Assembly: GCF_001905795.1 (NCBI RefSeq)
Contig: NZ_LIXJ01000026.1
Coordinates: 20,849 to 84,848, forward strand
Direction of reading: 5' to 3'
Source: Streptomyces sp. CB01580
GTDB lineage: Bacteria; Actinomycetota; Actinomycetes; Streptomycetales; Streptomycetaceae
DNA: 64,000 nucleotides
Shown: positions 17,822 through 26,074 of the stretch, piece by piece
How positions within the stretch are numbered: position 1 is the first letter of the stretch
Layout of the letters: each line of letters begins with the position of its first letter
Notes under the pieces: generated by a model
What the model was told of the DNA's origin: nothing
Databases searched by the model: none
The model's input: the letters and a program-made list of their open reading frames with translations, nothing else
Made by a program: the position numbers and the translations under genes

Positions 17822-18118
17822 CTAGTCGCAGTCGCGGCAGATCGGCTGACCGTTCTTCTCCCGTGCCAGCTGGCTCCTGTGGTGCACGAGGAAGCAGCTC
17901 ATGCACGTGAACTCGTCGGCCTGCTTCGGCAGGACCCGGACGGCCAGCTCCTCGTTGGACAGGTCCGCGCCGGGCAGCTCCAGGCCCTCGGCGGCGTCGA
18001 ACTCGTCGACGTCGACGGCGGAGGCCGTCTTGTCGCTGCGGCGCGCCTTGAGCTCTTCGAGGCTGTCCTGATCGACGTCGTCGTCGGTCTTGCGTGGAGT
18101 GTCGTAATCGGTTGCCAT
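17822..18118 (-). CDS. DUF4193 zinc-ribbon protein
   Basis: This 98-aa acidic protein of the actinobacterial DUF4193 family has a C-terminal zinc ribbon: CMSC at about 70-73 and CRDC at the extreme C-terminus. The N-terminal half is rich in Asp/Glu. The ATG has a GGGGGAG ribosome site. DUF4193 proteins are widespread in actinobacteria and are annotated as dUTPase-associated or hypothetical. A transcription-related role is possible but unproven. Confidence 0.92.
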   Translation of the reverse strand: MATDYDTPRKTDDDVDQDSLEELKARRSDKTASAVDVDEFDAAEGLELPGADLSNEELAVRVLPKQADEFTCMSCFLVHHRSQLAREKNGQPICRDCD

Positions 18119-18522
18119 GTCGCTCTCCCCCTCTGGGTGTCTGCGGTGTCTCAGCGCACGTAACGCGTGAGAGGCCGGACTTGTGCCCGACCCGAGGCGG
18201 AGATTTTGCCTCACATCAAGGTCTGTTACTCAATCGACACCCAAAAGGACCGCTCGGGAGTGATCGGTCTGGGTGGCGATGGGGACCGTACACGGCCCTC
18301 GCGGCGCGCTTCACGGGCGCCACCCCGTGTACTTCCCGTGATATCAGGCCCCGAAAACCCCGGCTTTTGCGGGATTTCCGGCGCGCGCGCCCATCACGGA
18401 GCGTTGACGTATAGAAATTCTTTTCTGTGATCGATCACACATGAGCGCCTTGGTCACAGGTTACGAAAATTCCGCCCAAAGCGAACAAAGTACTTCGGGT
18501 ACGATTCGCCGCGTCGGCGCGC
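18119..18522. other. intergenic region between DUF4193 and cutS
   Basis: About 400 bp hold no gene. The right part is unusually AT-rich for this genome (GACGTATAGAAATTC followed by TTTTC) and contains a 14-bp perfect palindrome. The left end must carry the DUF4193 promoter. Confidence 0.5.
18426..18439. promoter_or_regulatory. 14-bp perfect palindrome, Crp/Fnr-like half-sites
   Basis: TGTGATCGATCACA is a perfect palindrome in an AT-rich island. The half-site TGTGA matches the Crp family, but the spacer is 4 bases rather than the usual 6. The binding factor is unknown. Confidence 0.45.
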
Positions 18523-19752
18523 TCAGACGGGCAGTGAGACGCGCATCACAAGGCCCCCTCCCTCACGGGGTTCCGCGACGATACGGCCGCCGTGGGCGCG
18601 CGCCACGGACCGCGCGATCGACAGGCCGAGCCCGACCCCCTTGTCGCTCCCCGTCCGCTCCGTACGCAGCCGTCTGAAGGGCTCGAAGAGGTTGTCGATC
18701 TCGTAGGCGGGCACCACCGGCCCCGTGTTCGAGACCACCAGCACGGCGTGGCCGGACTGCAGCGTGGTGGTGACCTCCACCCAGCCGTTCTCCGGCACGT
18801 TGTAGCGCACGGCGTTCTGCACGAGGTTCAGCGCGATCCGCTCCAGCAGGACGCCGTTGCCCTGGATGACGGCCGGGGACCGCTCGCCGCGGATCTCCAC
18901 GCCCCGCTCCTCGGCCTCGGCGCGCGTCTGGTCGATGGCGCGCGAGGCGACCTCGGCCAGGTCGACCGGTTTGCGTTCGACGATCTGGTTGTCGCTGCGG
19001 GCCAGCAGCAGCAGGCCCTCCACCAGCTGTTCGCTGCGCTCGTTGGTGGCCAGCAGGGTCTTCCCCAGCTGTTTGAGCTCCGTCGGTGCCTGGGGGTCGG
19101 AGAGGTGCACCTCCAGCAGCGTGCGGTTGATCGCGAGCGGCGTGCGCAGTTCGTGCGACGCGTTCCCGACGAACCGCTGCTGGGCCGTGAAGGCGCGCTC
19201 CAGGCGGTCGAGCATCTCGTCGAAGGTGTCGGCGAGTTCCTTCAGCTCGTCGTCCGGGCCGTCCAGCTCGATCCGGCGGGACAGGTCCGTTCCGGCCACC
19301 CGGCGGGCGGTGCGGGTGATCCGGCCCAGCGGGGAGAGCACCCGGCCCGCCATGGCGTAGCCGAAGGCGAACGCGATGACGCTGAGGCCGACCAGGGCCA
19401 GCAGCGACCGGTTCAGCAGCGTGTCCAGCGCCTGCTGCCGCTGGTGGTTGACGCAGGAGTTCATCGCCGCGTTGATGGCGTCCGGCGTGGGGTTCGTGCC
19501 GAAGTTGCACACGTCGCTGACGATCCGGCCGCTCACGATCCTGAACGGCAGCTCACTGCCCACGTGGAGGGCCTGGGCGGCCAGCATGTAGATGATCGAG
19601 AGCAGCAGGATGCCCGCGATCAGGAACATGCCGCCGTAGAGCAGCGTGAGCCGTATGCGGATGGTCGGGCGCAGCCAGTACGGCGGCTCCGGCTGTTTGG
19701 GCTCCCAGGTGGGCTTCGGAGGCGCCGTCGGGGGCGCCGGGACGCTGGGCAT
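18523..19752 (-). CDS. cutS: sensor histidine kinase CutS
   Basis: This 409-aa membrane kinase pairs with CutR. It has a Pro-rich cytoplasmic N-terminus (1-28) and TM1 at about 33-58. The short extracellular loop carries two cysteines, Cys82 and Cys100. TM2 at about 115-138 leads to HAMP, HisKA with phosphoacceptor His200 (NASHELRTPL) and HATPase_c with N box QNAVRYN and GVGLGLSIAR. Published work on the CutRS system reports that the paired extracellular cysteines respond to disulfide status at the surface. The gene follows cutR by 6 bp. Confidence 0.95.
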   Translation of the reverse strand: MPSVPAPPTAPPKPTWEPKQPEPPYWLRPTIRIRLTLLYGGMFLIAGILLLSIIYMLAAQALHVGSELPFRIVSGRIVSDVCNFGTNPTPDAINAAMNSCVNHQRQQALDTLLNRSLLALVGLSVIAFAFGYAMAGRVLSPLGRITRTARRVAGTDLSRRIELDGPDDELKELADTFDEMLDRLERAFTAQQRFVGNASHELRTPLAINRTLLEVHLSDPQAPTELKQLGKTLLATNERSEQLVEGLLLLARSDNQIVERKPVDLAEVASRAIDQTRAEAEERGVEIRGERSPAVIQGNGVLLERIALNLVQNAVRYNVPENGWVEVTTTLQSGHAVLVVSNTGPVVPAYEIDNLFEPFRRLRTERTGSDKGVGLGLSIARSVARAHGGRIVAEPREGGGLVMRVSLPV

Positions 19753-19758
19753 CGGCGC

Positions 19759-20412
19759 TCAGATCCGGTAGCCGGAGCCGGGCACGGTGACGATCACCGG
19801 GGGCTCGCCGAGCTTGCGGCGCAGCGTCATGACGGTGACCCGGACGACGTTGGTGAACGGGTCGGTGTTCTCGTCCCACGCCTTCTCCAGCAGCTGCTCG
19901 GCCGAGACGACCGCGCCCTCGCTGCGCATCAGGACCTCCAGCACGGCGAACTCCTTCGGCGCGAGCTGGATCTCGGTCTCGCCGCGGAACACTTCCCGCC
20001 GGTTGGGATCCAGCTTGATGCCGGCGCGTTCCAGGACGGGCGGCAGCGCCACCGTCGTGCGCCGGCCCAGCGCCCGCACGCGGGCGGTGAGCTCGCTGAA
20101 GGCGAACGGCTTGGGCAGATAGTCGTCGGCGCCGAGCTCCAGCCCCTCCACCCGGTCGCTGACGTCCCCGGACGCCGTGAGCATGAGCACCCGCGTGGGG
20201 ATGCCCAGCTCGACAACCCGGCGGCAGACGTCGTCACCGTGCACCAGGGGAAGGTCCCGGTCCAGCACCACGACGTCGTAGTCGTTGATCTCGATGCGCT
20301 CCACGGCCGCCGCGCCGTCGTACACGACATCGACGGCCATGGCCTCTCGGCGCAATCCGGTGGCCACCGCATCGGCGAGCAGCTGCTCGTCCTCCACGAC
20401 GAGTACGCGCAC
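19759..20412 (-). CDS. cutR: response regulator CutR (OmpR family)
   Basis: This 217-aa transcription factor has a receiver domain with phosphoacceptor Asp51 (VVLDRDLP) and switch Lys in LPKPFAF. It ends in an OmpR winged helix. The start is GTG at 20412, chosen because GAGGAAGGA lies 7 bases upstream and the length then equals that recalled for S. lividans CutR. A longer upstream frame to 20493 lacks a ribosome site. It heads the cutRS operon. Confidence 0.95.
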   Translation of the reverse strand: MRVLVVEDEQLLADAVATGLRREAMAVDVVYDGAAAVERIEINDYDVVVLDRDLPLVHGDDVCRRVVELGIPTRVLMLTASGDVSDRVEGLELGADDYLPKPFAFSELTARVRALGRRTTVALPPVLERAGIKLDPNRREVFRGETEIQLAPKEFAVLEVLMRSEGAVVSAEQLLEKAWDENTDPFTNVVRVTVMTLRRKLGEPPVIVTVPGSGYRI

Positions 20413-20809
20413 GGCGCTGTCCTTCCTCAGAGATTTCACGTTTTCACGTTCAGGCTTCATCACGTCGAAAACGCAGAACGTGCCGATGCGCACACGGTCC
20501 GTGAAGCGGACCGCTCATCGACACGGTCATGCGCTGCTCCATCCTGCCCGCAACGCGCATAAACCGGCGGTAAGACGGCGTTCACCAGCCCGGACTCCCC
20601 AGGAATTCACCGGATTTCCGGGCCAGTTGAGGTTTCTGTGAGGTTCGGGCCGGGGAGGACGCATTCACACCCGAGATCACGCCTCGAATGTGGCGTCCCA
20701 CAGGCCACTCCGTCCCCGGAGAGTGCGTGATCACCGCCCTACCGCCACCGCGCGGAGGGAAACCCCGGGCACACCCCCGTGCCACCGACTCACGATGAGG
20801 GGGCGCATT
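20413..20809. promoter_or_regulatory. cutR upstream region with TTCACG direct repeats
   Basis: About 400 bp without a gene separate divergent cutR and the 57-aa gene. TTCACG occurs at 20435-20440 and 20443-20448 (8-bp period, with a partial third copy TTCA after it), 23 bp before the cutR start. Tandem half-sites are typical of OmpR-family operators, so autoregulation is a possibility. Nothing else stands out. Confidence 0.4.
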
Positions 20810-20983
20810 ATGGACGCTTTCACCGCTGGTCTGCTGCAGCGGATCAGGACGACCGAATCCGACCTCACAAGGGCTCGGGAGACGGGCGACGACTTCCTCG
20901 CGGATGTCGAGCAGGGCGAACTGGACGACCTGCACCGCCTCGCCGCCGAGCACGGCGTCAAGATCGGCACCACCGGCGTCTGA
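20810..20983 (+). CDS. small conserved-looking 57-aa protein
   Basis: This 57-codon gene starts with ATG and has AGGGGG about 7 bases upstream. It encodes an acidic amphipathic helical protein (TGLLQRIRT-like start, then DDFLADVEQGELDDLHRLAAEHG) with no cysteine and no membrane segment. Codon use fits the genome, and a strong hairpin terminator follows 12 bp after the stop. I do not recognise a named family. It is divergent from cutRS. Confidence 0.8.
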   Translation: MDAFTAGLLQRIRTTESDLTRARETGDDFLADVEQGELDDLHRLAAEHGVKIGTTGV

Positions 20984-20995
20984 ACCGTCGTGGGA

Positions 20996-21029
20996 GGGCC
21001 CCGGCCACCGTTCGTGGTGGTCGGGGCCC
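20996..21029. terminator. hairpin terminator after the 57-aa gene
   Basis: GGGCCCCGGCCACC pairs with GGTGGTCGGGGCCC, with one mismatch and a short loop. A T-containing tail follows. It also lies downstream of the convergent inositol monophosphatase gene. Confidence 0.85.
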
Positions 21030-21128
21030 TTCTGCCGCTCCGGGGGCCTCTGACGGGCTCCTGCGGCCTCTCCCCGTCCCGTCCGCCGCAGCTGTCGATG
21101 TGCGCCACCGGGAACCACGGGACAGCCC

Positions 21129-21944
21129 TCAGTCGTGCCAGGCGCCGTATTCCTCCAGGAGGGCCTGGAGCGGTTCGAAGACGCCCGGCGTCGCGGCGAC
21201 CGTCAGGTCTCCGTCGGCGGGCAGCCCGGGGCGGCCTCCGGTGCACGCCCCCGCCTCGCGGGCGATGAGGTCACCGGCTGCCAGGTCCCACGGGTGGAGC
21301 CCGCGCTCGTAGTAGCCGTCGAGGCGGCCCGCCGCCACGTCGCACAGGTCCACGGCCGCTGAGCCGCCGCGCCGGATGTCGCGCAGCTGCGGGATCAGCC
21401 GCTGGGCCACGTCCGCCTGGTGCGCGCGGACGTGGGCGACGTAGTTGAAACCGGTCGAGACGAGCGCCTGGTCGAGCGGTGGCGCGGGCCGGCAGCTCAG
21501 AGCGGTGTTCTCGCCGTGCGCCCCGCGGGCGTACGCGCCGCCGCCGAGCACGGCCCAGTACGTCTCCCGGCGCATCGGGGCCTCAACCACGCCCACGATC
21601 CGCTCGCCGTCCCGCTCCGCGGCGATGGAGACGGCCCAGGTGGGCAGGCCGTACAGGTAGTTCACCGTGCCGTCGAGCGGGTCGATGACCCAGCGGATAC
21701 CGCTGCTGCCCGGCGTGCTGGCGCCCTCCTCGCCGAGGAAGCCGTCCTGGGGGCGGCGTTCGGCGAGGAGGCCGGTGATCAGCTTCTCGGCGGCGATGTC
21801 CATCTCGGTGACGACGTCGATCGGGCTGGACTTGGTCGCGGCCACGCCCAGGTCGGCCGGGCGGCCGTCGCGCAGCAGTTCACCGGCGCGACGGGCGGCC
21901 TCCAGGGCGAGGTCGAGCAGTTCGGACGGGTTCGGGTCGGTCAC
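21129..21944 (-). CDS. inositol monophosphatase family protein
   Basis: This 271-aa Mg2+-dependent phosphatase of the IMPase/FIG superfamily has metal-binding motifs GEEGAS (Glu of motif 1), WVIDPLDGTVNY (motif 2) and GLHPWDLAAGDLIAREAG (motif 3). The substrate may be inositol phosphate, 3'-phosphoadenosine phosphate or histidinol phosphate; the sequence does not decide. The GTG start has TGGAG 4 bases upstream. It lies 123 bp downstream of the ferrochelatase gene on the same strand. Confidence 0.93.
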   Translation of the reverse strand: MTDPNPSELLDLALEAARRAGELLRDGRPADLGVAATKSSPIDVVTEMDIAAEKLITGLLAERRPQDGFLGEEGASTPGSSGIRWVIDPLDGTVNYLYGLPTWAVSIAAERDGERIVGVVEAPMRRETYWAVLGGGAYARGAHGENTALSCRPAPPLDQALVSTGFNYVAHVRAHQADVAQRLIPQLRDIRRGGSAAVDLCDVAAGRLDGYYERGLHPWDLAAGDLIAREAGACTGGRPGLPADGDLTVAATPGVFEPLQALLEEYGAWHD

Positions 21945-22067
21945 GGCGCTCCAGGTGTCGGCGGACGACGGATGTCGGCGGACTGCGGTGAGGCACGGGC
22001 GACGAGAGCCATGGCGGGCCCTCGGTCCCGGGCGGGGCGGCCGGGGCGGCGGTGTGCCCCGGGCGGA

Positions 22068-23195
22068 TCAGGCGTAGGGGCTGTCGGCGCCCGCGGCTGC
22101 GGGCCTGGGCGCCCGGGCCGGACAGCATCCGACCGGACACAGGTCGTGGCTCGGGCCGAGCGCGCCCAGGGCGCAGCGCTCCGGAGCGCACCCCCGCTCG
22201 GTCCCGGCCCGCTCCAGCACCAGTTCGCGCACGGCCGCCGCGAACCGGGGGTCGGCGCCCACGGTCGCGGACCTGCGGACCGGGAGTCCGAGTTCGGCCG
22301 CCTTCGCGGTGGCCTCGGTGTCGAGGTCGTACAGGACCTCCATGTGGTCCGAGACAAATCCGATGGGGGCCATGACCACGGCGGGGACACCCTCGCCGTG
22401 CAGGCTCTCCAGGTGGTCGCAGATGTCGGGTTCCAGCCACGGGATGTGCGGGGCGCCGCTGCGGGACTGGTAGACGAGCCGCCAGGGGTGTTCGACGCCG
22501 GTCTCCTCGCGCACCGCGTCGACGATCAGACGGGCGACGTCGAGATGGGCCGCGACGCAGGCGCCGCCGCCGCCGTGTCCCTCGACGGGGCCGGAGGTGT
22601 CGGCTGCGGACACGGGGATGGAGTGCGTGGTGAAGGCGAGGTGCGCCCCGGCCCGTACGTCCTCGGGCAGGTCGGCCAGGGAGGCGAGGACGCCGTCCAC
22701 CATGGGCCGCACGAACCCGCGGTGGTTGAAGTAGTGCCGCAGCTTGTCGACGCGGGGCACCGGCAGCCCCTCGGCCTCCAGGGCGGCCAGCGACTCCGCG
22801 AGGTTCTCGCGGTACTGCCGGCAGCCGGAGTAGGAGGCGTAGGCGCTGGTGGCGAGGACGGCGATGCGGCGACGGCCGTCCGCGACCATCTCGCGCAGGG
22901 TGTCGGTGAGGTAGGGCGCCCAGTTGCGGTTGCCCCAGTACACCGGCAGGTCCAGGCCGTGCTCCGCGAAGTCCTTGCGCAGGGCGTCCAGCAGCGCCCT
23001 GTTCTGGGCGTTGATCGGGCTGACGCCGCCGAACAGGAAGTAGTGCCGGCCGACCTCCTTCAGCCGCTCCTCGGGGATGCCCCGGCCACGGGTCACGTTC
23101 GCCAGGAACGGGACCACGTCGTCCGGGCCTTCGGGGCCGCCGAAGGAGAGCAGCAGCAGGGCGTCGTAGGGAGCGGGGTCACACAGATCGGGCAT
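22068..23195 (-). CDS. hemH: ferrochelatase (coproporphyrin III type in actinobacteria)
   Basis: This 375-aa enzyme inserts Fe2+ into the porphyrin in haem synthesis; in actinobacteria the substrate is coproporphyrin III (CpfC). Typical segments are LLLSFGGPEGPDD, the metal-site TTHSIP and the C-terminal Glu-containing VMAPIGFVSDHMEVLYD. Cysteines at YSGCRQY and a C-terminal cluster (LCPVGCCP) fit the [2Fe-2S] cluster known in actinobacterial ferrochelatases. The ATG at 23195 has AGGA about 8-9 bases upstream; a longer frame lacks support. Gene symbol cpfC is equally appropriate. Confidence 0.94.
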   Translation of the reverse strand: MPDLCDPAPYDALLLLSFGGPEGPDDVVPFLANVTRGRGIPEERLKEVGRHYFLFGGVSPINAQNRALLDALRKDFAEHGLDLPVYWGNRNWAPYLTDTLREMVADGRRRIAVLATSAYASYSGCRQYRENLAESLAALEAEGLPVPRVDKLRHYFNHRGFVRPMVDGVLASLADLPEDVRAGAHLAFTTHSIPVSAADTSGPVEGHGGGGACVAAHLDVARLIVDAVREETGVEHPWRLVYQSRSGAPHIPWLEPDICDHLESLHGEGVPAVVMAPIGFVSDHMEVLYDLDTEATAKAAELGLPVRRSATVGADPRFAAAVRELVLERAGTERGCAPERCALGALGPSHDLCPVGCCPARAPRPAAAGADSPYA

Positions 23196-23383
23196 GCCAT
23201 CGATCCTGCCACTCGCCTCGGACGGTGCTTCATCGACATCCCCCGGCACCGCCTCCGCGCCCCGGCCTCCCGCGCCCGCCCCGGTCCGGGTGCCCGCCCC
23301 CGGCCTCCCGCGCGGAGCCCGGGGCCCGCGCCGCTCCCCTCCCGTCCCCCGCCCATAAGCTGTACCGGCCGCATTCAGGCGTA

Positions 23384-23428
23384 ACAGACACGTTCGTCAC
23401 AGACACGTTCGTCACAGGCACGTTCGAT
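23384..23428. repeat. three 15-bp tandem repeats upstream of the MFS gene
   Basis: ACAGACACGTTCGTC occurs at 23384-23398 and 23399-23413, with a diverged copy at 23414-23428. The array ends 21 bp before the MFS start codon, so it covers the promoter or 5' UTR. Confidence 0.85.
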
Positions 23429-23449
23429 CGCATCGCCCCGGAGCCTTCC

Positions 23450-24697
23450 TTGCCCAGTCCCTACCGCGCGATCTTCGCCGCCCCCGGCACCAAGCGGTTC
23501 TCGGCGGCCGGATTCCTCGGCCGGATGCCGCTGTCCATGATGGGCATCGGCGTGGTGACCATGGTTTCCCAGCTCACCGGCCGCTACGGACTCGCCGGGG
23601 CGCTCTCCGCGACGCTGGCGATGTCGGCGGCCGTGATCGGGCCGCAGATCTCCCGGCTCGTGGACCGGCACGGTCAGCGCCGGGTGCTGCGGCCCGCCAC
23701 GCTCGTCGCGCTCGCGGCGGTGGCCGGGCTCCTCGTCTGCGCGCAGCAGCGGCTGCCGGACTGGACGCTCTTCGTCTTCGCGGCGGGCGCCGGCTGCGTA
23801 CCCAGCGTGGGCTCGATGATCCGGGCCCGCTGGGCGGAGATCTACCGCGGTTCGCCGCAGCGGCTGCACACCGCGTACTCGTGGGAGTCGATCGTCGACG
23901 AGGTGTGCTTCATCTTCGGGCCGATCATCTCGATCGGCCTGTCCACGTCCTGGTTCCCGGAGGCGGGTCCGCTGCTCGCGGCGGTGTTCCTGCTGGTCGG
24001 CGTGGTCTGGCTGACCGCGCAGCGCGCCACCGAACCGGTCCCGCACCCGCGCGAGCAGCACACCGGCGGTTCCGCGATGCGTTCCCGGGGCCTGCGGGTG
24101 CTCGTGGTGACGTTCATGGCGACCGGGGCGATCTTCGGGGCGATCGACGTGGTGACGGTGGCCTTCGCCGAGGAGCAGGGGCACAAGGCGGCGGCGAGTC
24201 TCGTCCTGGCCGTGTACGCCCTGGGGTCCTGCGTGGCCGGGGCCGTCTTCGGCCTGCTGCGGCCGGGCGGGAAGCCGTCCACCCGGTGGCTGCTGGGCGT
24301 GTGTGCGATGGCCGTGAGTATGATCCCCCTCCAACTGGCCGGGAGCCTGCCGTTCCTGGCCGTGGCGCTCTTTGTCGCGGGCCTCGCCATCGCACCGACG
24401 ATGGTCACCACCATGGCCCTCGTAGAGCAGCACGTACCCCGCACCGCACTGACCGAGGGCATGACCTGGACCAGCACCGGGCTCGCCGTCGGCGTGGCAC
24501 TCGGCTCCTCGGCCGCCGGCTGGGTGGTAGACGCCTCCGGGGCCGAGGCGGGGTACGCGGTGCCCGCCGTGGCGGGAGCGCTCGCGGCCGCGGTGGCGTT
24601 CCTGGGGTACCGCCGGCTCAGCGGGCCGGCCGCTACGGGAGGGCGTGGGGAAGATGACCGGAACCGGCGCACGGACGACGACGAGCGCGTGGCGTAA
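23450..24697 (+). CDS. MFS transporter
   Basis: This 415-aa twelve-helix major facilitator has an opening PSPYRAIFAAPGTKRFS segment and an RxxxR/DRHGQRR loop between helices 2 and 3. The start is TTG, chosen because CGGAG lies 6 bases upstream and no ATG or GTG starts at the family N-terminus. Substrate is unknown; closest in pattern to actinobacterial drug/metabolite exporters. The 3' end overlaps the lactone oxidase gene by 44 bp in another frame. Confidence 0.9.
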   Translation: MPSPYRAIFAAPGTKRFSAAGFLGRMPLSMMGIGVVTMVSQLTGRYGLAGALSATLAMSAAVIGPQISRLVDRHGQRRVLRPATLVALAAVAGLLVCAQQRLPDWTLFVFAAGAGCVPSVGSMIRARWAEIYRGSPQRLHTAYSWESIVDEVCFIFGPIISIGLSTSWFPEAGPLLAAVFLLVGVVWLTAQRATEPVPHPREQHTGGSAMRSRGLRVLVVTFMATGAIFGAIDVVTVAFAEEQGHKAAASLVLAVYALGSCVAGAVFGLLRPGGKPSTRWLLGVCAMAVSMIPLQLAGSLPFLAVALFVAGLAIAPTMVTTMALVEQHVPRTALTEGMTWTSTGLAVGVALGSSAAGWVVDASGAEAGYAVPAVAGALAAAVAFLGYRRLSGPAATGGRGEDDRNRRTDDDERVA

Positions 24698-25976
24698 CTG
24701 GGCGGGGAACGTCACGGCACGTCCGGCGCGGGCCGTGACGCCCGCCTCCGCGCCCGAACTGGCCGAGGCGCTGCGCCGGGCCTCCGAGGACGGCCTGCGG
24801 GTGAAACCCGTCGGCTCGGGGCACTCCTTCACGTCGGTGGCGGCCACCGACGGACTGCTGATCCGCCCCGACCTGCTCGCCGGCATCCGGGAGATCGACC
24901 GCGAGGCGATGACGGTGACCGTCGGGGCCGGCACCACGCTGGAGCGGCTCAACACCGTCCTGGCGAGGGAGGGCCTCTCGCTCACCAACATGGGCGACAT
25001 CATGAAGCAGACGGTCGCCGGTGCCACGTCGACCGGCACCCATGGCACCGGCCGCGACTCTGGGTCCATATCCGCGCAGATCCGCGCCCTCGAACTGGTC
25101 ACCGCCGACGGGCGGGTGCTGACCTGCTCGGAGAAGGAGAACGCCGACATCTTCGCCGTCGCCCGGATCGGGCTCGGCGCGCTGGGCGTCGTCACGGCGA
25201 TCACCTTCGCCGTGGAGCCGGTCTTCCTGCTGACGGCCCGTGAGGAGCCGATGGGCTTCGACCGGGTCACGACCGACTTCGACCAGCTGGTCACGGAGAA
25301 CGAGCACTTCGAGTTCTACTGGTTCCCGCACACCGGCAACTGCAACACCAAGCGCAACAACCGCAGCGCGGGACCGGCCGCGCCTCCCGGGAAGGTCAGC
25401 GGCTGGATCGAGGACGAACTCCTCTCCAACGGGATCTTCCAGGCGGCCTGTGCGGTCGGCCGGGCGTTCCCCGCGACGATCCCGTCGATCGCCAGGGTCT
25501 CCAGCCGCGCGCTCTCGGCTCGTGCGTACACCGACATTCCTTACAAGGTCTTCACCAGTCCGCGCCGGGTGCGCTTCGTGGAGATGGAGTACGCCGTGCC
25601 GCGCGAGGCCGCCCTGGAGGCACTGCGGGAGGTCAGGGCGATGGTCGATCGCTCTCCGCTGCGGATCAGCTTCCCGGTGGAGGTGCGCACCGCGCCCGCC
25701 GACGACATCGCGCTCTCCACTGCCTCGGGCCGGGACAGTGTGTACATCGCCGTCCACATGTACCGGGGCACGCCCTACCAGGCGTACTTCACGGCCGTCG
25801 AGCGGATCATGACCGCCCATGCCGGCCGCCCGCACTGGGGCAAGATCAACACCCGCGACGCGGAGTACTTCGCCGAGGTCTACCCGCGCTTCGGCGAGTT
25901 CACCGCCGTACGCGACCGGCTCGACCCGGACCGGCTGTTCGGCAACGCCTACCTGCGCCGGGTGCTGGGCGACTAG
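24654..25976 (+). CDS. FAD-linked D-arabinono-1,4-lactone oxidase family protein
   Basis: This 440-aa flavoenzyme of the VAO/ALO family oxidises an aldono-lactone or sugar alcohol. It has a FAD_binding_4 domain (about 15-180) with VGSGHSFTSVA and a THGTG pyrophosphate-binding motif, then an ALO domain ending in the conserved HWGKIN motif. No His-flavin linkage of the xylitol-oxidase type can be confirmed without alignment. The ATG at 24654 has GGGAGGG about 10 bases upstream. The 44-bp overlap with the MFS gene suggests co-translation. Confidence 0.93.
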   Translation: MTGTGARTTTSAWRNWAGNVTARPARAVTPASAPELAEALRRASEDGLRVKPVGSGHSFTSVAATDGLLIRPDLLAGIREIDREAMTVTVGAGTTLERLNTVLAREGLSLTNMGDIMKQTVAGATSTGTHGTGRDSGSISAQIRALELVTADGRVLTCSEKENADIFAVARIGLGALGVVTAITFAVEPVFLLTAREEPMGFDRVTTDFDQLVTENEHFEFYWFPHTGNCNTKRNNRSAGPAAPPGKVSGWIEDELLSNGIFQAACAVGRAFPATIPSIARVSSRALSARAYTDIPYKVFTSPRRVRFVEMEYAVPREAALEALREVRAMVDRSPLRISFPVEVRTAPADDIALSTASGRDSVYIAVHMYRGTPYQAYFTAVERIMTAHAGRPHWGKINTRDAEYFAEVYPRFGEFTAVRDRLDPDRLFGNAYLRRVLGD

Positions 25977-26072
25977 TGCCGCTCCCGGCACTAGTAGGGC
26001 TTGTCGTCGAAGCGCCCTCGTGCGGCCGGAGGCCGGGCCGAGGGGGCGGTGCCGGAGGGCACCGCCCCTCGG
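25972..26072. terminator. two hairpins between convergent genes
   Basis: A 10-bp stem (25972-25981 with 25986-25995) overlaps the lactone oxidase TAG stop. A second, 14-bp stem with one bulged G (26038-26072) follows. Together they separate the oxidase gene from the convergent repeat-protein gene. Confidence 0.75.
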
Positions 26073-26074
26073 TC

